Of a DNA stretch of 64,000 nucleotides, positions 8,157 through 16,127 are shown one piece after another; position 1 is the first letter of the stretch, and each line of letters opens with the position of its first letter. The stretch comes from JAGXSE01 sp040757295 (GTDB taxonomy: Bacteria > Bacillota > PH28-bin88): NCBI GenBank assembly GCA_040757295.1, contig JBFLXH010000011.1, forward strand, positions 1 through 64,000, in the 5' to 3' direction. Below the pieces are notes generated by a model. It searched no databases and was not told where the DNA came from. It saw nothing but the letters and a program-made list of their open reading frames with translations. Both the position numbers and the translations under genes were made by a program.

Positions 8157-10295
8157 ATGGTGAAAGCCACCGCCGAAGAGCTGAGGTCATTCTTCTACCC
8201 GCGAAGCGTGGCCATCATCGGTGCATCCAATAACTTGGACAGTATCAGCGGCCGTCCCGTCAAATACCTGGCCAGCAACGGTTATCAGGGAAAAATTTTT
8301 CCGGTTAACCCCAAATACAACGAGATTGCCGGCTTCCAGTGCTACCCCAGCGTGGGAGATATCCCTGGGGAGGTGGATATGGCTATTGTGGCAGTCTCAG
8401 TTCAACGGCTGTTTGGTTCACTGGAGGAGTGTGCAGCAAAAGGAGTCAAAAATGCAGTGATTTTTACCTCAGGCTTTGCTGAGGTGGGGAAGGAAGGGGA
8501 ACAGCTCCAGGAACGCCTGGGGGCGCTTGCCCAAAGCAGCGGTATGCGGATTTGCGGTCCAAACTGCATCGGCACTGTCAACCTTCCCGGGCAGGTGGTG
8601 GCCAGCTTCAGCCCTATTTTTGATGCGGCTGGTTTCCAAACCGGTCAGGTGGGCCTGGTTTCCCAGAGCGGCGCCTTGGGCCATGGCTTGTTCACCTTTG
8701 CGGCTGAGGCGGGTTTGGGCTTTTCCTATGTGATCAGTTCCGGCAATGAAGTAGACTTGACCACTGCCGATTACCTGCGCTTCATGATTGAGGATCCGGT
8801 CACTCGGGTCATCATGGTCTACCTGGAGGGATGGCGCGATGGAGAGGAGTTTTTCAACCTTGCCCGGCGGGCATCCCAGCAAAAGAAACCTATCTTGGTG
8901 TTGAAGGTGGGGCGGACTCAGGTCGGCAGCAAGGCTGCCATGTCCCATACAGCTTCCCTTACCGGCAGCGATGCTGTCTATGATGCCCTCTTCCGCCAAA
9001 CAGGAGTAATCCGTGCTGATGACCTGTCTGACCTGGTGAACATGGCCATTGCCTTTGTCTCCGGCAAGATCCCAACCGGAAACGGTTTGGCGGTAGTAAC
9101 TGGTTCCGGGGGAGCAGGGATTTTGATGGCTGATCACGCTGAGGTCCATGGGTTGGCGCTGCCGGAGGTAGGCGGCGAGACCAGGGCGGAGCTCCTAAAG
9201 ATTATTCCACCCTTTGGAAGCGCCATGAACCCGGTTGATGTAACAGGGCAGGTATTGAACGATACTACCCTGTTCCGCAAAACGATGGCCATCCTGCTTG
9301 CGGACCCCCAGATTCACATGATTACGGTAATGCTGAGCACTGCCAGCGGCCAGCTGGCAGTGCAACTGGCAACAGACATTGCGGCGGTGGCAAACTCGAC
9401 GGAAAAACCGGTAGTGGTGACCTGGAGCGGAGCCAAGAACCTGGCTTTAGAAGCCAGGCAGCTTTTAAAGGAGCGGGGAGTCCCATGTTACGACACTCCG
9501 GGGCAAACGGCTCAGGCATTAGGCGCTCTGACCCGCTACGGGCGGTTTTTGCAGATGAGGAAAGATTGTCAGGTTCTTGCTGCCAGCGCAGCCTATGAAC
9601 CGGTTAAGGACCTGTCTTGGTTGCAGCAGGTGACAACAAGGGCACTGACAGAAAGGGACTCCAAGAAACTGCTGCAGGCTTACGGCATTCCGGTAACCAG
9701 GGAGGGTCTGGCTGCCACTGCCGGCGAGGCGGGAGCCCTGGCTGAAAAAATCGGTTTCCCTGTGTGTGTCAAAGTGGAATCGCCCCAGATCATGCACAAA
9801 ACCGAAGCAAAAGCTATTCGCCTGAACCTGTCTACCCGGGAAGAGGTTGAAACAGCTTTCCGGGAAGTAACGGCTAATGCCAGGGCTTACTCTCCGACAG
9901 CTGAGATCAGGGGCGCCGTAGTTCAGGAAATGGTGGGCAAAGGGATTGAAGTCATCCTGGGTGTCAACAACGACAGCCCCTTTGGTCCCGTGATCATGTT
10001 TGGACTGGGCGGCATCTTTGTGGAGATATTGAAGGATGTTTCCCGTCGGATTGCGCCATTAACCAGGGAGGATGCCGAGGAAATGGTCAGAGAAATAAAG
10101 GGCTATCCGCTGCTGCAGGGTGTGCGTGGGGAGCCGCCGGCCGATGTTGAAGCCCTGGTAGACACCCTTCTCAAGCTTTGCGAGTTGGCAGTTGACCTGC
10201 GAGGGGAAATCAAGGAACTGGATATCAATCCCTTGATTGTGCTGCCCCGCGGCCGGGGAGTAAAAGTGGCTGATGCCCTGGTAATAAGAAAATAA
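8157..10295 (+). CDS. ADP-forming acetyl/acyl-CoA synthetase, fused alpha-beta
   Basis: Interconverts acyl-CoA + ADP + Pi with acid + CoA + ATP, conserving the thioester energy as ATP. The 712 residues hold, in order, a CoA-binding Rossmann domain (SVAIIGAS), two succinyl-CoA-ligase-like domains with the likely phosphorylated His264 in MSHTASLTG, and an ATP-grasp beta part with SPQIMHKTEA (His547), FGLGGIFVE and ELDINPL. All key parts look intact. Start is the ATG at 8157 after TTAGGGAGGGGG; a longer frame overlapping the thiolase gene is unlikely. In context it could release acetate at the end of the pathway or activate the imported acid. The paralogue at 22611 has lost the beta-part motifs. 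Confidence 0.9.
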   Translation: MVKATAEELRSFFYPRSVAIIGASNNLDSISGRPVKYLASNGYQGKIFPVNPKYNEIAGFQCYPSVGDIPGEVDMAIVAVSVQRLFGSLEECAAKGVKNAVIFTSGFAEVGKEGEQLQERLGALAQSSGMRICGPNCIGTVNLPGQVVASFSPIFDAAGFQTGQVGLVSQSGALGHGLFTFAAEAGLGFSYVISSGNEVDLTTADYLRFMIEDPVTRVIMVYLEGWRDGEEFFNLARRASQQKKPILVLKVGRTQVGSKAAMSHTASLTGSDAVYDALFRQTGVIRADDLSDLVNMAIAFVSGKIPTGNGLAVVTGSGGAGILMADHAEVHGLALPEVGGETRAELLKIIPPFGSAMNPVDVTGQVLNDTTLFRKTMAILLADPQIHMITVMLSTASGQLAVQLATDIAAVANSTEKPVVVTWSGAKNLALEARQLLKERGVPCYDTPGQTAQALGALTRYGRFLQMRKDCQVLAASAAYEPVKDLSWLQQVTTRALTERDSKKLLQAYGIPVTREGLAATAGEAGALAEKIGFPVCVKVESPQIMHKTEAKAIRLNLSTREEVETAFREVTANARAYSPTAEIRGAVVQEMVGKGIEVILGVNNDSPFGPVIMFGLGGIFVEILKDVSRRIAPLTREDAEEMVREIKGYPLLQGVRGEPPADVEALVDTLLKLCELAVDLRGEIKELDINPLIVLPRGRGVKVADALVIRK

Positions 10296-10334
10296 GTAAG
10301 CTCTAGTAATTGGCTAAGTATGGGGGGGAGCAGC

Positions 10335-10678
10335 TTGCAGGCGTGCTTGGAAGGAATCCGGATCCTGGAGTTAACCCATTTTATCGCTGGGCCCTTTTGC
10401 GGTCAATTACTGGCGGGCATGGGGGCAGAGGTGATCAAGATCGAGCGCCCCGGAGAGGGGGAGGCCGGCCGCTGTTTTTGCAGCTAGTGGAAAAGGCAGA
10501 TGTGGTAATTGAGAACTTAAGGCCTGGTTTGCTCAACCGAGCTGGCCTTGGGTATGACAACCTGCGGCAGGTCAACCCCCGTGTGGTGATGACTTCGATT
10601 TCCGGGTTCGGGCAGTATGGGCCTTATAAAGACCGGCAGGCCCTGGATATGGTGATTCAGGAGGAAGGGATTATCTAA
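10335..10678 (+). pseudogene. CoA-transferase family III (CaiB/BaiF) remnant, frameshifted and truncated
   Basis: From a TTG at 10335 the frame reads LQACLEGIRILELTHFIAG and onward to KIERPGEGEAGR, the typical N-terminus of class III CoA-transferases, then hits TAG at 10485. Another frame takes over near GGCCGGCC (10464-10471) with LFLQLVEKADVVIENLRPG and ISGFGQYGPY, then stops at 10676. Compared with the family, a stretch of roughly 30 residues is missing at the junction and the C-terminal two-thirds, about 270 residues, is gone. It sits exactly between the acyl-CoA synthetase and 3-hydroxyacyl-CoA dehydrogenase genes, so it was probably the operon's CoA-activation step before decay. Confidence 0.85.
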
Positions 10679-10697
10679 GAGAGGAGAGAGGAGATCA

Positions 10698-11576
10698 ATG
10701 GATATTGATGAGGTGAAAAAGGTATGTGTCGTAGGGGCCGGCGCCATGGGCTCCCAAATTGCCCTGAATACTGCCCTGTATGGATACCAGGTATCATTGA
10801 CAGACACTTCCCCTGAGGTGCTGCAAAAGGCCCGGGACTGGGCGGCTGAATACCTGGAATCCCGTGTAGCCAAGGGGAAAATAACTGCGGAAAAGGCAGC
10901 AGAGGCTAAAGCCGCTCTTGTTTTTGCAAAAGACCTGCAGACTGCTGCCAAAGATGCGGATGTGGTTATTGAGGCAGTGGTGGAAAAATTGGACATTAAA
11001 AGGCAGCTTTTCGCTGAACTGGACAATATCTGCCCGGCCCACACCATCCTTGCTACCAACAGTTCCACCATTGTCAGCTCCAAAATCGCTGATGCAACTA
11101 AGCGCCCAGACAAAGTCTTAAACATGCATTATTTTAACCCGGCCCTGGTAATGGAGCTTGTGGAGGTAGTCCAGGGACCCCATACTTCTGAAGAAAGCGC
11201 CCAGCTAATCATGGAGCTATCCCGCCGGACGGGGAAAATTCCCATTTTACTTAAAAAAGAAATTTCGGGGTTTGTGGCCAACAGGATCTTAGGGGCAGTA
11301 ATCAGGGAAGCCTGCTCCTTGTTGGAGAAGGGTATCGCTACTCATGAAGAGATTGACTTGGCTGTAGAAAAAGCTCTGCGTTACCCTTTGGGGCCTTTCC
11401 GGTTGATGGATATGACCGGAATCGATGTTTCTTACCTGGTGCGGGAACAACGCTTTAATGAAACAGGTCTGGAGGAGGACCGTCCACCCAGGGTAATTGA
11501 GGAAAAGTATAAAAAAGGCGAGTGGGGAAAAAAGACGGGCAAGGGTTTCTACGATTATGCCCAAGGGCCTAAGTAG
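10698..11576 (+). CDS. 3-hydroxybutyryl-CoA dehydrogenase (first copy)
   Basis: NAD-dependent oxidation of 3-hydroxyacyl-CoA to 3-ketoacyl-CoA, the step before thiolase. The 292-residue product has the N-terminal Rossmann motif GAGAMGSQIA, an NSSTI segment, the catalytic His in NMHYFNPALVMELVE, and the C-terminal all-helical 3HCDH domain ending in GKKTGKGFYDY. AGAGAGGAGA precedes the ATG. It lies 19 bp after the CoA-transferase remnant and 23 bp before the hydrolase gene. A second dehydrogenase at 12602 differs in the NAD motif (GAGLMGRGIAH) and in the loop after the His, suggesting different substrate or cofactor preference, which I cannot assign. Confidence 0.92.
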   Translation: MDIDEVKKVCVVGAGAMGSQIALNTALYGYQVSLTDTSPEVLQKARDWAAEYLESRVAKGKITAEKAAEAKAALVFAKDLQTAAKDADVVIEAVVEKLDIKRQLFAELDNICPAHTILATNSSTIVSSKIADATKRPDKVLNMHYFNPALVMELVEVVQGPHTSEESAQLIMELSRRTGKIPILLKKEISGFVANRILGAVIREACSLLEKGIATHEEIDLAVEKALRYPLGPFRLMDMTGIDVSYLVREQRFNETGLEEDRPPRVIEEKYKKGEWGKKTGKGFYDYAQGPK

Positions 11577-11599
11577 CTCTGGGAAAAGGGGGAGATGGG

Positions 11600-12361
11600 A
11601 TGGCCACAATTGGTGTTGGTGGAGTAAGTATTTACTGCGATACTGGAGAGACCGGGCCTGGCCAAGGGAAAACGGTGGTACTGGTACATGGTGCTGGAGG
11701 GAGCAGCAGCCGCTGGCGATACCAGGTCAAGGCTCTGGCCAATATCCACTCCCCCGTGGCCCTAGACCTGCCGGGTCACGGTTTGTCCGGCGGTCAACCC
11801 TGTGATCAGGTTTTCTTATACCGGGAATGGGTTAAGCAGTTTGTGGACGTTCTGGGCTTAAAAAAGATTGTCCTGGCCGGGCATTCCATGGGCGGTGCGA
11901 TTGCCCTTGATTTTGCCCTGACCTACCAGTCCTATTTAGAAGGTTTAATCCTGGTGAGTACCGGCGCCAGGCTGAGGGTAGACCCGGCCAGGCTGGAGAG
12001 TTATCAGAAGGGTGAATACCGGGTGGAATGGGCGCGAATGTCCTATTCACCTGCAGCTCCGCCAGAACTGGTGGAAAAAGGAGTGCAGGAAACCCTGACA
12101 GCGGATCCGGCGGTTAGGTATGCCGATTTCCTGGCCTGTGACCGTTTTGATGCAATGTCCCGTCTATCCGACATTTCAAGACCTACCCTGGTGATCTGCG
12201 GCCGGGACGATGTGGCGACACCGGTCAAGTTTTCGCAGCATCTTGCGGAAAAAATACCTGGGGCTCGCCTGGTTTTGCTGCCACGAGCGGCCCACATGGT
12301 CATGCTGGAGAAGCCGCAAGAGGTGAATGAGGCAATACTCGAATTTTTACAGGAACTTTAG
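11600..12361 (+). CDS. Alpha/beta-fold hydrolase
   Basis: Serine hydrolase of 253 residues. The oxyanion segment VHGAGGSSSRW, the nucleophile elbow GHSMGGAIAL, an acid in VICGRDDVATP and the catalytic His in RAAHMVMLEKP are all present in the expected order, with a helical cap between about residues 130 and 190. The closest named types by appearance are esterase, lactonase or 3-oxoadipate enol-lactonase-like hydrolases. In this operon a lactone- or ester-opening step feeding hydroxy acids is plausible, for example gamma-lactone to 4-hydroxy acid, but this is inference. GGGGGAGATGGG precedes the ATG. A gap of 240 bp follows. Confidence 0.85.
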   Translation: MATIGVGGVSIYCDTGETGPGQGKTVVLVHGAGGSSSRWRYQVKALANIHSPVALDLPGHGLSGGQPCDQVFLYREWVKQFVDVLGLKKIVLAGHSMGGAIALDFALTYQSYLEGLILVSTGARLRVDPARLESYQKGEYRVEWARMSYSPAAPPELVEKGVQETLTADPAVRYADFLACDRFDAMSRLSDISRPTLVICGRDDVATPVKFSQHLAEKIPGARLVLLPRAAHMVMLEKPQEVNEAILEFLQEL

Positions 12362-12499
12362 AAAATGCAAAGTCGCATGCTCATTGCGCAACTGCATCCC
12401 GCTGGGTTTGGTTAGGCCATAGATCCCCAGGTATGATGTAAAAAATCCTTTAAAAATAAAGAATGGAATATTTTTTTCAAAATGGACTTTTAAACCAGG

Positions 12500-12516
12500 T
12501 TGGTATCGATATTGCA
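12500..12516 (+). promoter_or_regulatory. Candidate sigma-54 (-24/-12) promoter
   Basis: TTGGTATCGATATTGCA has GG at 12502-12503 and GC at 12514-12515, exactly 10 bases apart, with a consensus TTGCA -12 box. The -24 box is TTGGTA instead of TTGGCA. It lies 85 bp before the second 3-hydroxyacyl-CoA dehydrogenase start, in the only sizeable gap of this gene run, and a sigma-54 activator is encoded at 20459. The rest of gap 12362-12601 holds nothing else I recognise. Confidence 0.5.
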
Positions 12517-12601
12517 TTTTCTAAAATTACCGAATAGCGCTGTGCTGAAGAAATCGGTCAAAAGGGAAGGAGGGGAGCTTGCCTTAGGGCAAGGAGCAAT
12601 T

Positions 12602-13465
12602 ATGGCAATTAACAGAGTGGCTGTGTTGGGAGCAGGGTTAATGGGCCGGGGCATTGCCCATGTGGCTGCATTAGGGGGTTATCAGGTAACCTTGCGGGAC
12701 ATCAGCAATGAAATTTTAACAAAGGCGGTTGGCGTAATTACAAACAACCTGCAAAAAGGAGTTGAAATCGGCAAGTTATCCAGCCAGGCTAAGGAAGAAG
12801 CCCTCAACAGGATTTACCCGGTAACGAGTTTGCCTGATGCGGTAAAAGAGGCTGATTTCGTAATTGAGGCTGTACCGGAAGACCTCAAACTTAAACACCA
12901 GATTTTTATGGAGCTAGACCGGCTGTGTCCACCCCATGCTGTAATGAGCACAAATACCTCGGCCAAGAGCATCACGGAAATTGCTGCTGTAACTAAGCGG
13001 CCTCACATGGTGGTAGGCATGCATTTTTTTAACCCAGCCCATGTCATGAAGTTGGTTGAAATTGTCCGGGGTCTGGAAACCTGCGATTTGGCGGTGGCCA
13101 TAACGAAAGAAGTTGCCTGCCGCATGGGCAAAGAAACGGTAGAGGTGAACGAGTTCCCCGGTTTTGCGACCAGCCGGATCAATGCCATGATTGGTAACGA
13201 GGCGTTTTACATGTTGATGGAAGGAGTAGCCTCTGCCAGGGATATTGATAAGGCTTTAAAGCTAGGCCTTAATCACCCGATGGGACCCTTCGAAATGGGG
13301 GACCTGGTTGGTTGGGATACCAGGCTGAAGGTGCTGGAATATTTGCATGCCAGTCTGGGCGAAAAATTTCGGCCCTGCCCGTTGTTAATCAAATATGTGA
13401 ACGCTGGCCGGCTAGGCCGGAAAGTGGGGCTGGGTGTTTACGAATACCCGGAGAGCACTAAGTAA
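12602..13465 (+). CDS. 3-hydroxybutyryl-CoA dehydrogenase (second copy)
   Basis: Second NAD-dependent 3-hydroxyacyl-CoA dehydrogenase, 287 residues. The motifs are GAGLMGRGIAHVAAL near the N-terminus, NTSAKSITEIA, and the catalytic His in VGMHFFNPAHVMKLVEIV; the C-terminal domain ends GRLGRKVGLGVYEY. I chose the ATG at 12602 because AAGGAG lies just before it; an upstream in-frame extension of 34 residues has no homology appearance. It is the first gene after the candidate sigma-54 promoter at 12500. The following enoyl-CoA hydratase starts 13 bp after its stop, which links two consecutive beta-oxidation steps. Confidence 0.92.
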   Translation: MAINRVAVLGAGLMGRGIAHVAALGGYQVTLRDISNEILTKAVGVITNNLQKGVEIGKLSSQAKEEALNRIYPVTSLPDAVKEADFVIEAVPEDLKLKHQIFMELDRLCPPHAVMSTNTSAKSITEIAAVTKRPHMVVGMHFFNPAHVMKLVEIVRGLETCDLAVAITKEVACRMGKETVEVNEFPGFATSRINAMIGNEAFYMLMEGVASARDIDKALKLGLNHPMGPFEMGDLVGWDTRLKVLEYLHASLGEKFRPCPLLIKYVNAGRLGRKVGLGVYEYPESTK

Positions 13466-13478
13466 AGGGGTGAATGGT

Positions 13479-14255
13479 GTGTCTTATCAGAACTTATTAA
13501 TATCCAGGGAAGGCGCCCTCGCTATTGTCACTATCAACCGGCCGGAAGTTCGGAATGCCCTGGACCCCCAGACCTGGGCCGAGCTGAGGGCGGCCTTCCG
13601 GGAGATGAAATTTGATGATGAAGTGAAGGTGGTCATCCTCACAGGGGCCGGAGGAAAAGCCTTTGCCTCTGGGGCAGATATCAGGTCACTAAAAGAGAGA
13701 AAGGCCTTAGATGTCTTGAAAAACGAAGCCAGCGAGGCCCTGAACGATATTGAGTATTTAAATAAGCCGGTAATAGCGGCCATTGACGGTTTTGCCCTGG
13801 GCGGAGGCTGCGAGGTTGCCATGGCCTGTGATATGCGCATTGCAACAACCCGATCCAAGTTCGGTCAGCCCGAAGTCAGCTTGGGGATTATTCCGGGAGC
13901 AGGAGGCACTCTCCGTTTGCAGAGGCTAGTGGGAGTAGGGAAAGCGAAAGAACTAATCTTTACCGGGGACATCCTGGATGCTACCGAAGCCCAGCGGATC
14001 GGCTTGGTCAACAAAGTGGTGGAACCGGAACAATTAATGGATGCTGCCCGGGAAATGGCCGAAAAGATCATGGCCAAGGGGCCTGTAGCTGTCAGTGTGG
14101 CCAAAGCGGCAATTAATGTGGGCAGTAACACAGACTTTTTCTCTGCCATGCTTGTGGAAAGGTTAGCTCAGACAGTGGCTTTTTCTACCGCGGATCGCAT
14201 CGAAGGGACTACAGCATTTCTGGAGAAACGCAAACCAGACTTTAAAAATCAATAA
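13479..14255 (+). CDS. Enoyl-CoA hydratase (crotonase family)
   Basis: Hydrates crotonyl-CoA-like enoyl-CoA to 3-hydroxyacyl-CoA. The 258-residue product has the oxyanion-hole region ASGADIRSL, GGGCEVAMACD carrying the first catalytic Glu, and QPEVSLGIIPGAGGTLRL carrying the second, so it should be an active hydratase. I chose GTG at 13479, which has AAAGGGG 9-15 bases upstream and gives the usual family start; a longer frame would overlap the previous gene. It is placed between the 3-hydroxyacyl-CoA and acyl-CoA dehydrogenases and so fits a full beta-oxidation set. Confidence 0.93.
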   Translation: MSYQNLLISREGALAIVTINRPEVRNALDPQTWAELRAAFREMKFDDEVKVVILTGAGGKAFASGADIRSLKERKALDVLKNEASEALNDIEYLNKPVIAAIDGFALGGGCEVAMACDMRIATTRSKFGQPEVSLGIIPGAGGTLRLQRLVGVGKAKELIFTGDILDATEAQRIGLVNKVVEPEQLMDAAREMAEKIMAKGPVAVSVAKAAINVGSNTDFFSAMLVERLAQTVAFSTADRIEGTTAFLEKRKPDFKNQ

Positions 14256-14287
14256 TTTTTTTGGCATAAGTGTGGGGAGGGAAAGCA

Positions 14288-15442
14288 ATGGATTTTAATA
14301 TACCTGAGGAATTGCGGCAGATTGGGGCAATGGTACGAGAATTCGTCGAAAACGAGGTTGAGCCTTATGCCCAACAAATTGAAGATGAAGACAGAATTCC
14401 CGAACATATCATTAATAAAGCAAAAGAGCTGGGTCTGTTGGGGATGAGTATTCCGGAAGAGTACGGCGGCATTGGACTGAATATGGTGGGCCGTTGCGTG
14501 GTGCTGGAGGAAATGGGCAGAACCCAGACCGGATTTGTGAGCTTGGTGGGGGCCCATACGGGCATCGGTTCAACGGGGATTATTGAAATGGGCACAGAAG
14601 AGACGAGAAAGAAATACCTCCCATTAATGGCCAGGGGGGAGAAAATCGGTGCTTTTGCCCTTACAGAACCCAGTGCGGGGTCTGATGCAACCAATCTGAA
14701 GACCAAGGCGGTTAAAAAAGGCGACAAGTGGATCTTAAACGGCATGAAGCACTTCATCACCAATGGTCCTGTGGCGGACTTGTTTACGGTCATTGCCGTA
14801 ACCGACCAAGAAAAGGGAGCCAGGGGCGGGTTCAGCGCTTTTTTGGTGGAAAAGGACTTTCCTGGTTTTTCTGTTGGAACAGTCGAGAAGAAGATGGGCC
14901 TACGGGGTTCCCATACCTCTGAAATAGTTATGGAAGATTGCGAGGTGCCTGCAGCCAATCTCCTGGGCCAGGAAGGGCGGGGTTATGCCGCTGCTCTGAA
15001 AATCCTTTCCAAGGGGCGCTGTACCCTTGGCGCCAGGTGTGTGGGGGCTTCCAACAAGTTAATCGAGATGTCTGCCCGCTATGCCCAGCAAAGGGTGCAA
15101 TTTGGCCAACCCATCGCTTCTTTTCAGGCCATCCAGTGGATGTTAGCCGATATGGCCACCGAGACAGCCGCAGCCAAGGCCCTTACTTACCAGGTAGCCT
15201 GGATGGTTGATAGCGGGATGCCGGTGATCAAGGAAAGCGCTATGGTTAAACTGTTCGCTTCGGAGGTATTAAACCGGGTGGCCGATAAGGCAGTTCAGAT
15301 TCACGGCGGCATGGGTTACATGAAAGACTACCCTGTTGAGCGGTTTTACCGGGATGCGCGGATTACCAGGATTTATGAAGGAACAAATGAGATCCAGCGG
15401 TTGATTGTTGCAGGCCAGGTGTTGAAAGAGTTCGAAATATAG
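14288..15442 (+). CDS. Acyl-CoA dehydrogenase
   Basis: FAD enzyme that oxidises acyl-CoA to enoyl-CoA, passing electrons to ETF. The 384 residues show the usual N-terminal helical, middle beta and C-terminal helical domains, with ALTEPSAGSDATNLKT, GLRGSHTSEI, QIHGGMGYMKDYPVERFYRDARI (split here into QIHGGMGYMKD and VERFYRDARI) and the catalytic Glu in RIYEGTNEIQR. The ATG at 14288 follows GGGGAGGG. No etfAB genes are in the window, so its electron acceptor is encoded elsewhere. It resembles short-chain butyryl-CoA dehydrogenases; the exact chain length is not clear. It could also work in reverse as an enoyl-CoA reductase. Confidence 0.92.
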   Translation: MDFNIPEELRQIGAMVREFVENEVEPYAQQIEDEDRIPEHIINKAKELGLLGMSIPEEYGGIGLNMVGRCVVLEEMGRTQTGFVSLVGAHTGIGSTGIIEMGTEETRKKYLPLMARGEKIGAFALTEPSAGSDATNLKTKAVKKGDKWILNGMKHFITNGPVADLFTVIAVTDQEKGARGGFSAFLVEKDFPGFSVGTVEKKMGLRGSHTSEIVMEDCEVPAANLLGQEGRGYAAALKILSKGRCTLGARCVGASNKLIEMSARYAQQRVQFGQPIASFQAIQWMLADMATETAAAKALTYQVAWMVDSGMPVIKESAMVKLFASEVLNRVADKAVQIHGGMGYMKDYPVERFYRDARITRIYEGTNEIQRLIVAGQVLKEFEI

Positions 15443-15473
15443 CCATTGGAAAAAAAAGGATTCGGGGGTGGCC

Positions 15474-15920
15474 ATGGTGAAAACATACTTTGAAGATTGC
15501 AGTATCGGCGATACCTATGTTACACCTGCCAGGACAATTACCGAAAGCGATGTGGTGATGTTTGCCGCGTTAACCGGCGATTACAACCCTCTCCATACAG
15601 ATGCCGAATTTGCCAAGACCACCCTTTTTAAGGAGCGGATTGCTCACGGATTGTTGGGCCTCGCCATTACAACAGGTCTTAAGGCCCGGCTGGGCCTGTT
15701 CGACGGAACAGTAGTGGCGTTTTTGGGGTTAACCTGGGAGTTTAAGAAACCGATTTTCTTCGGCGACACCATTTATGCACAGTTCATCATTTCCGAAAAG
15801 CGGGAAACAAAACACCGGGACAGAGGCATCATCGTCCAGGATGTAGAGCTTCTCAATCAAAGGGGAGAGATCGTCCAAACCGGCAAGCACACTGTGATGG
15901 TCAAGCGAAAGATAGAGTGA
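15474..15920 (+). CDS. MaoC-like hotdog dehydratase
   Basis: Hotdog-fold protein of 148 residues related to (R)-specific enoyl-CoA hydratases. The active-site Asp and His lie in the motif FAALTGDYNPLHTD, followed by FKERIAHGLLG. It may hydrate an enoyl-CoA to the (R)-3-hydroxy ester, complementing the (S)-type crotonase at 13479, or act on a branched or unsaturated intermediate. I chose the ATG at 15474, with GGGGG six bases upstream, over a GTG at 15468. It ends the catabolic gene run; the gap 15921-16127 that follows contains AT-rich DNA and no recognised promoter. Confidence 0.88.
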   Translation: MVKTYFEDCSIGDTYVTPARTITESDVVMFAALTGDYNPLHTDAEFAKTTLFKERIAHGLLGLAITTGLKARLGLFDGTVVAFLGLTWEFKKPIFFGDTIYAQFIISEKRETKHRDRGIIVQDVELLNQRGEIVQTGKHTVMVKRKIE

Positions 15921-16127
15921 GGAGAGGTCTTGGCAAAGGTAAGGATCTTTGAAGTCCTGGAGTTGCGTTGGGCTTTAACAAAAAAAATCAGAATTTAAAA
16001 AAACTTCGTTTTTGTCAGACAAGTCACAGCGAAATACCTTTAGAATTGAAGGATCGGAGGAGGTGCTTCATTCAAACAATTGATCAGGGGGTTGCCAGTC
16101 TAAAAACCAATCGTAGGAGGCATGGAA

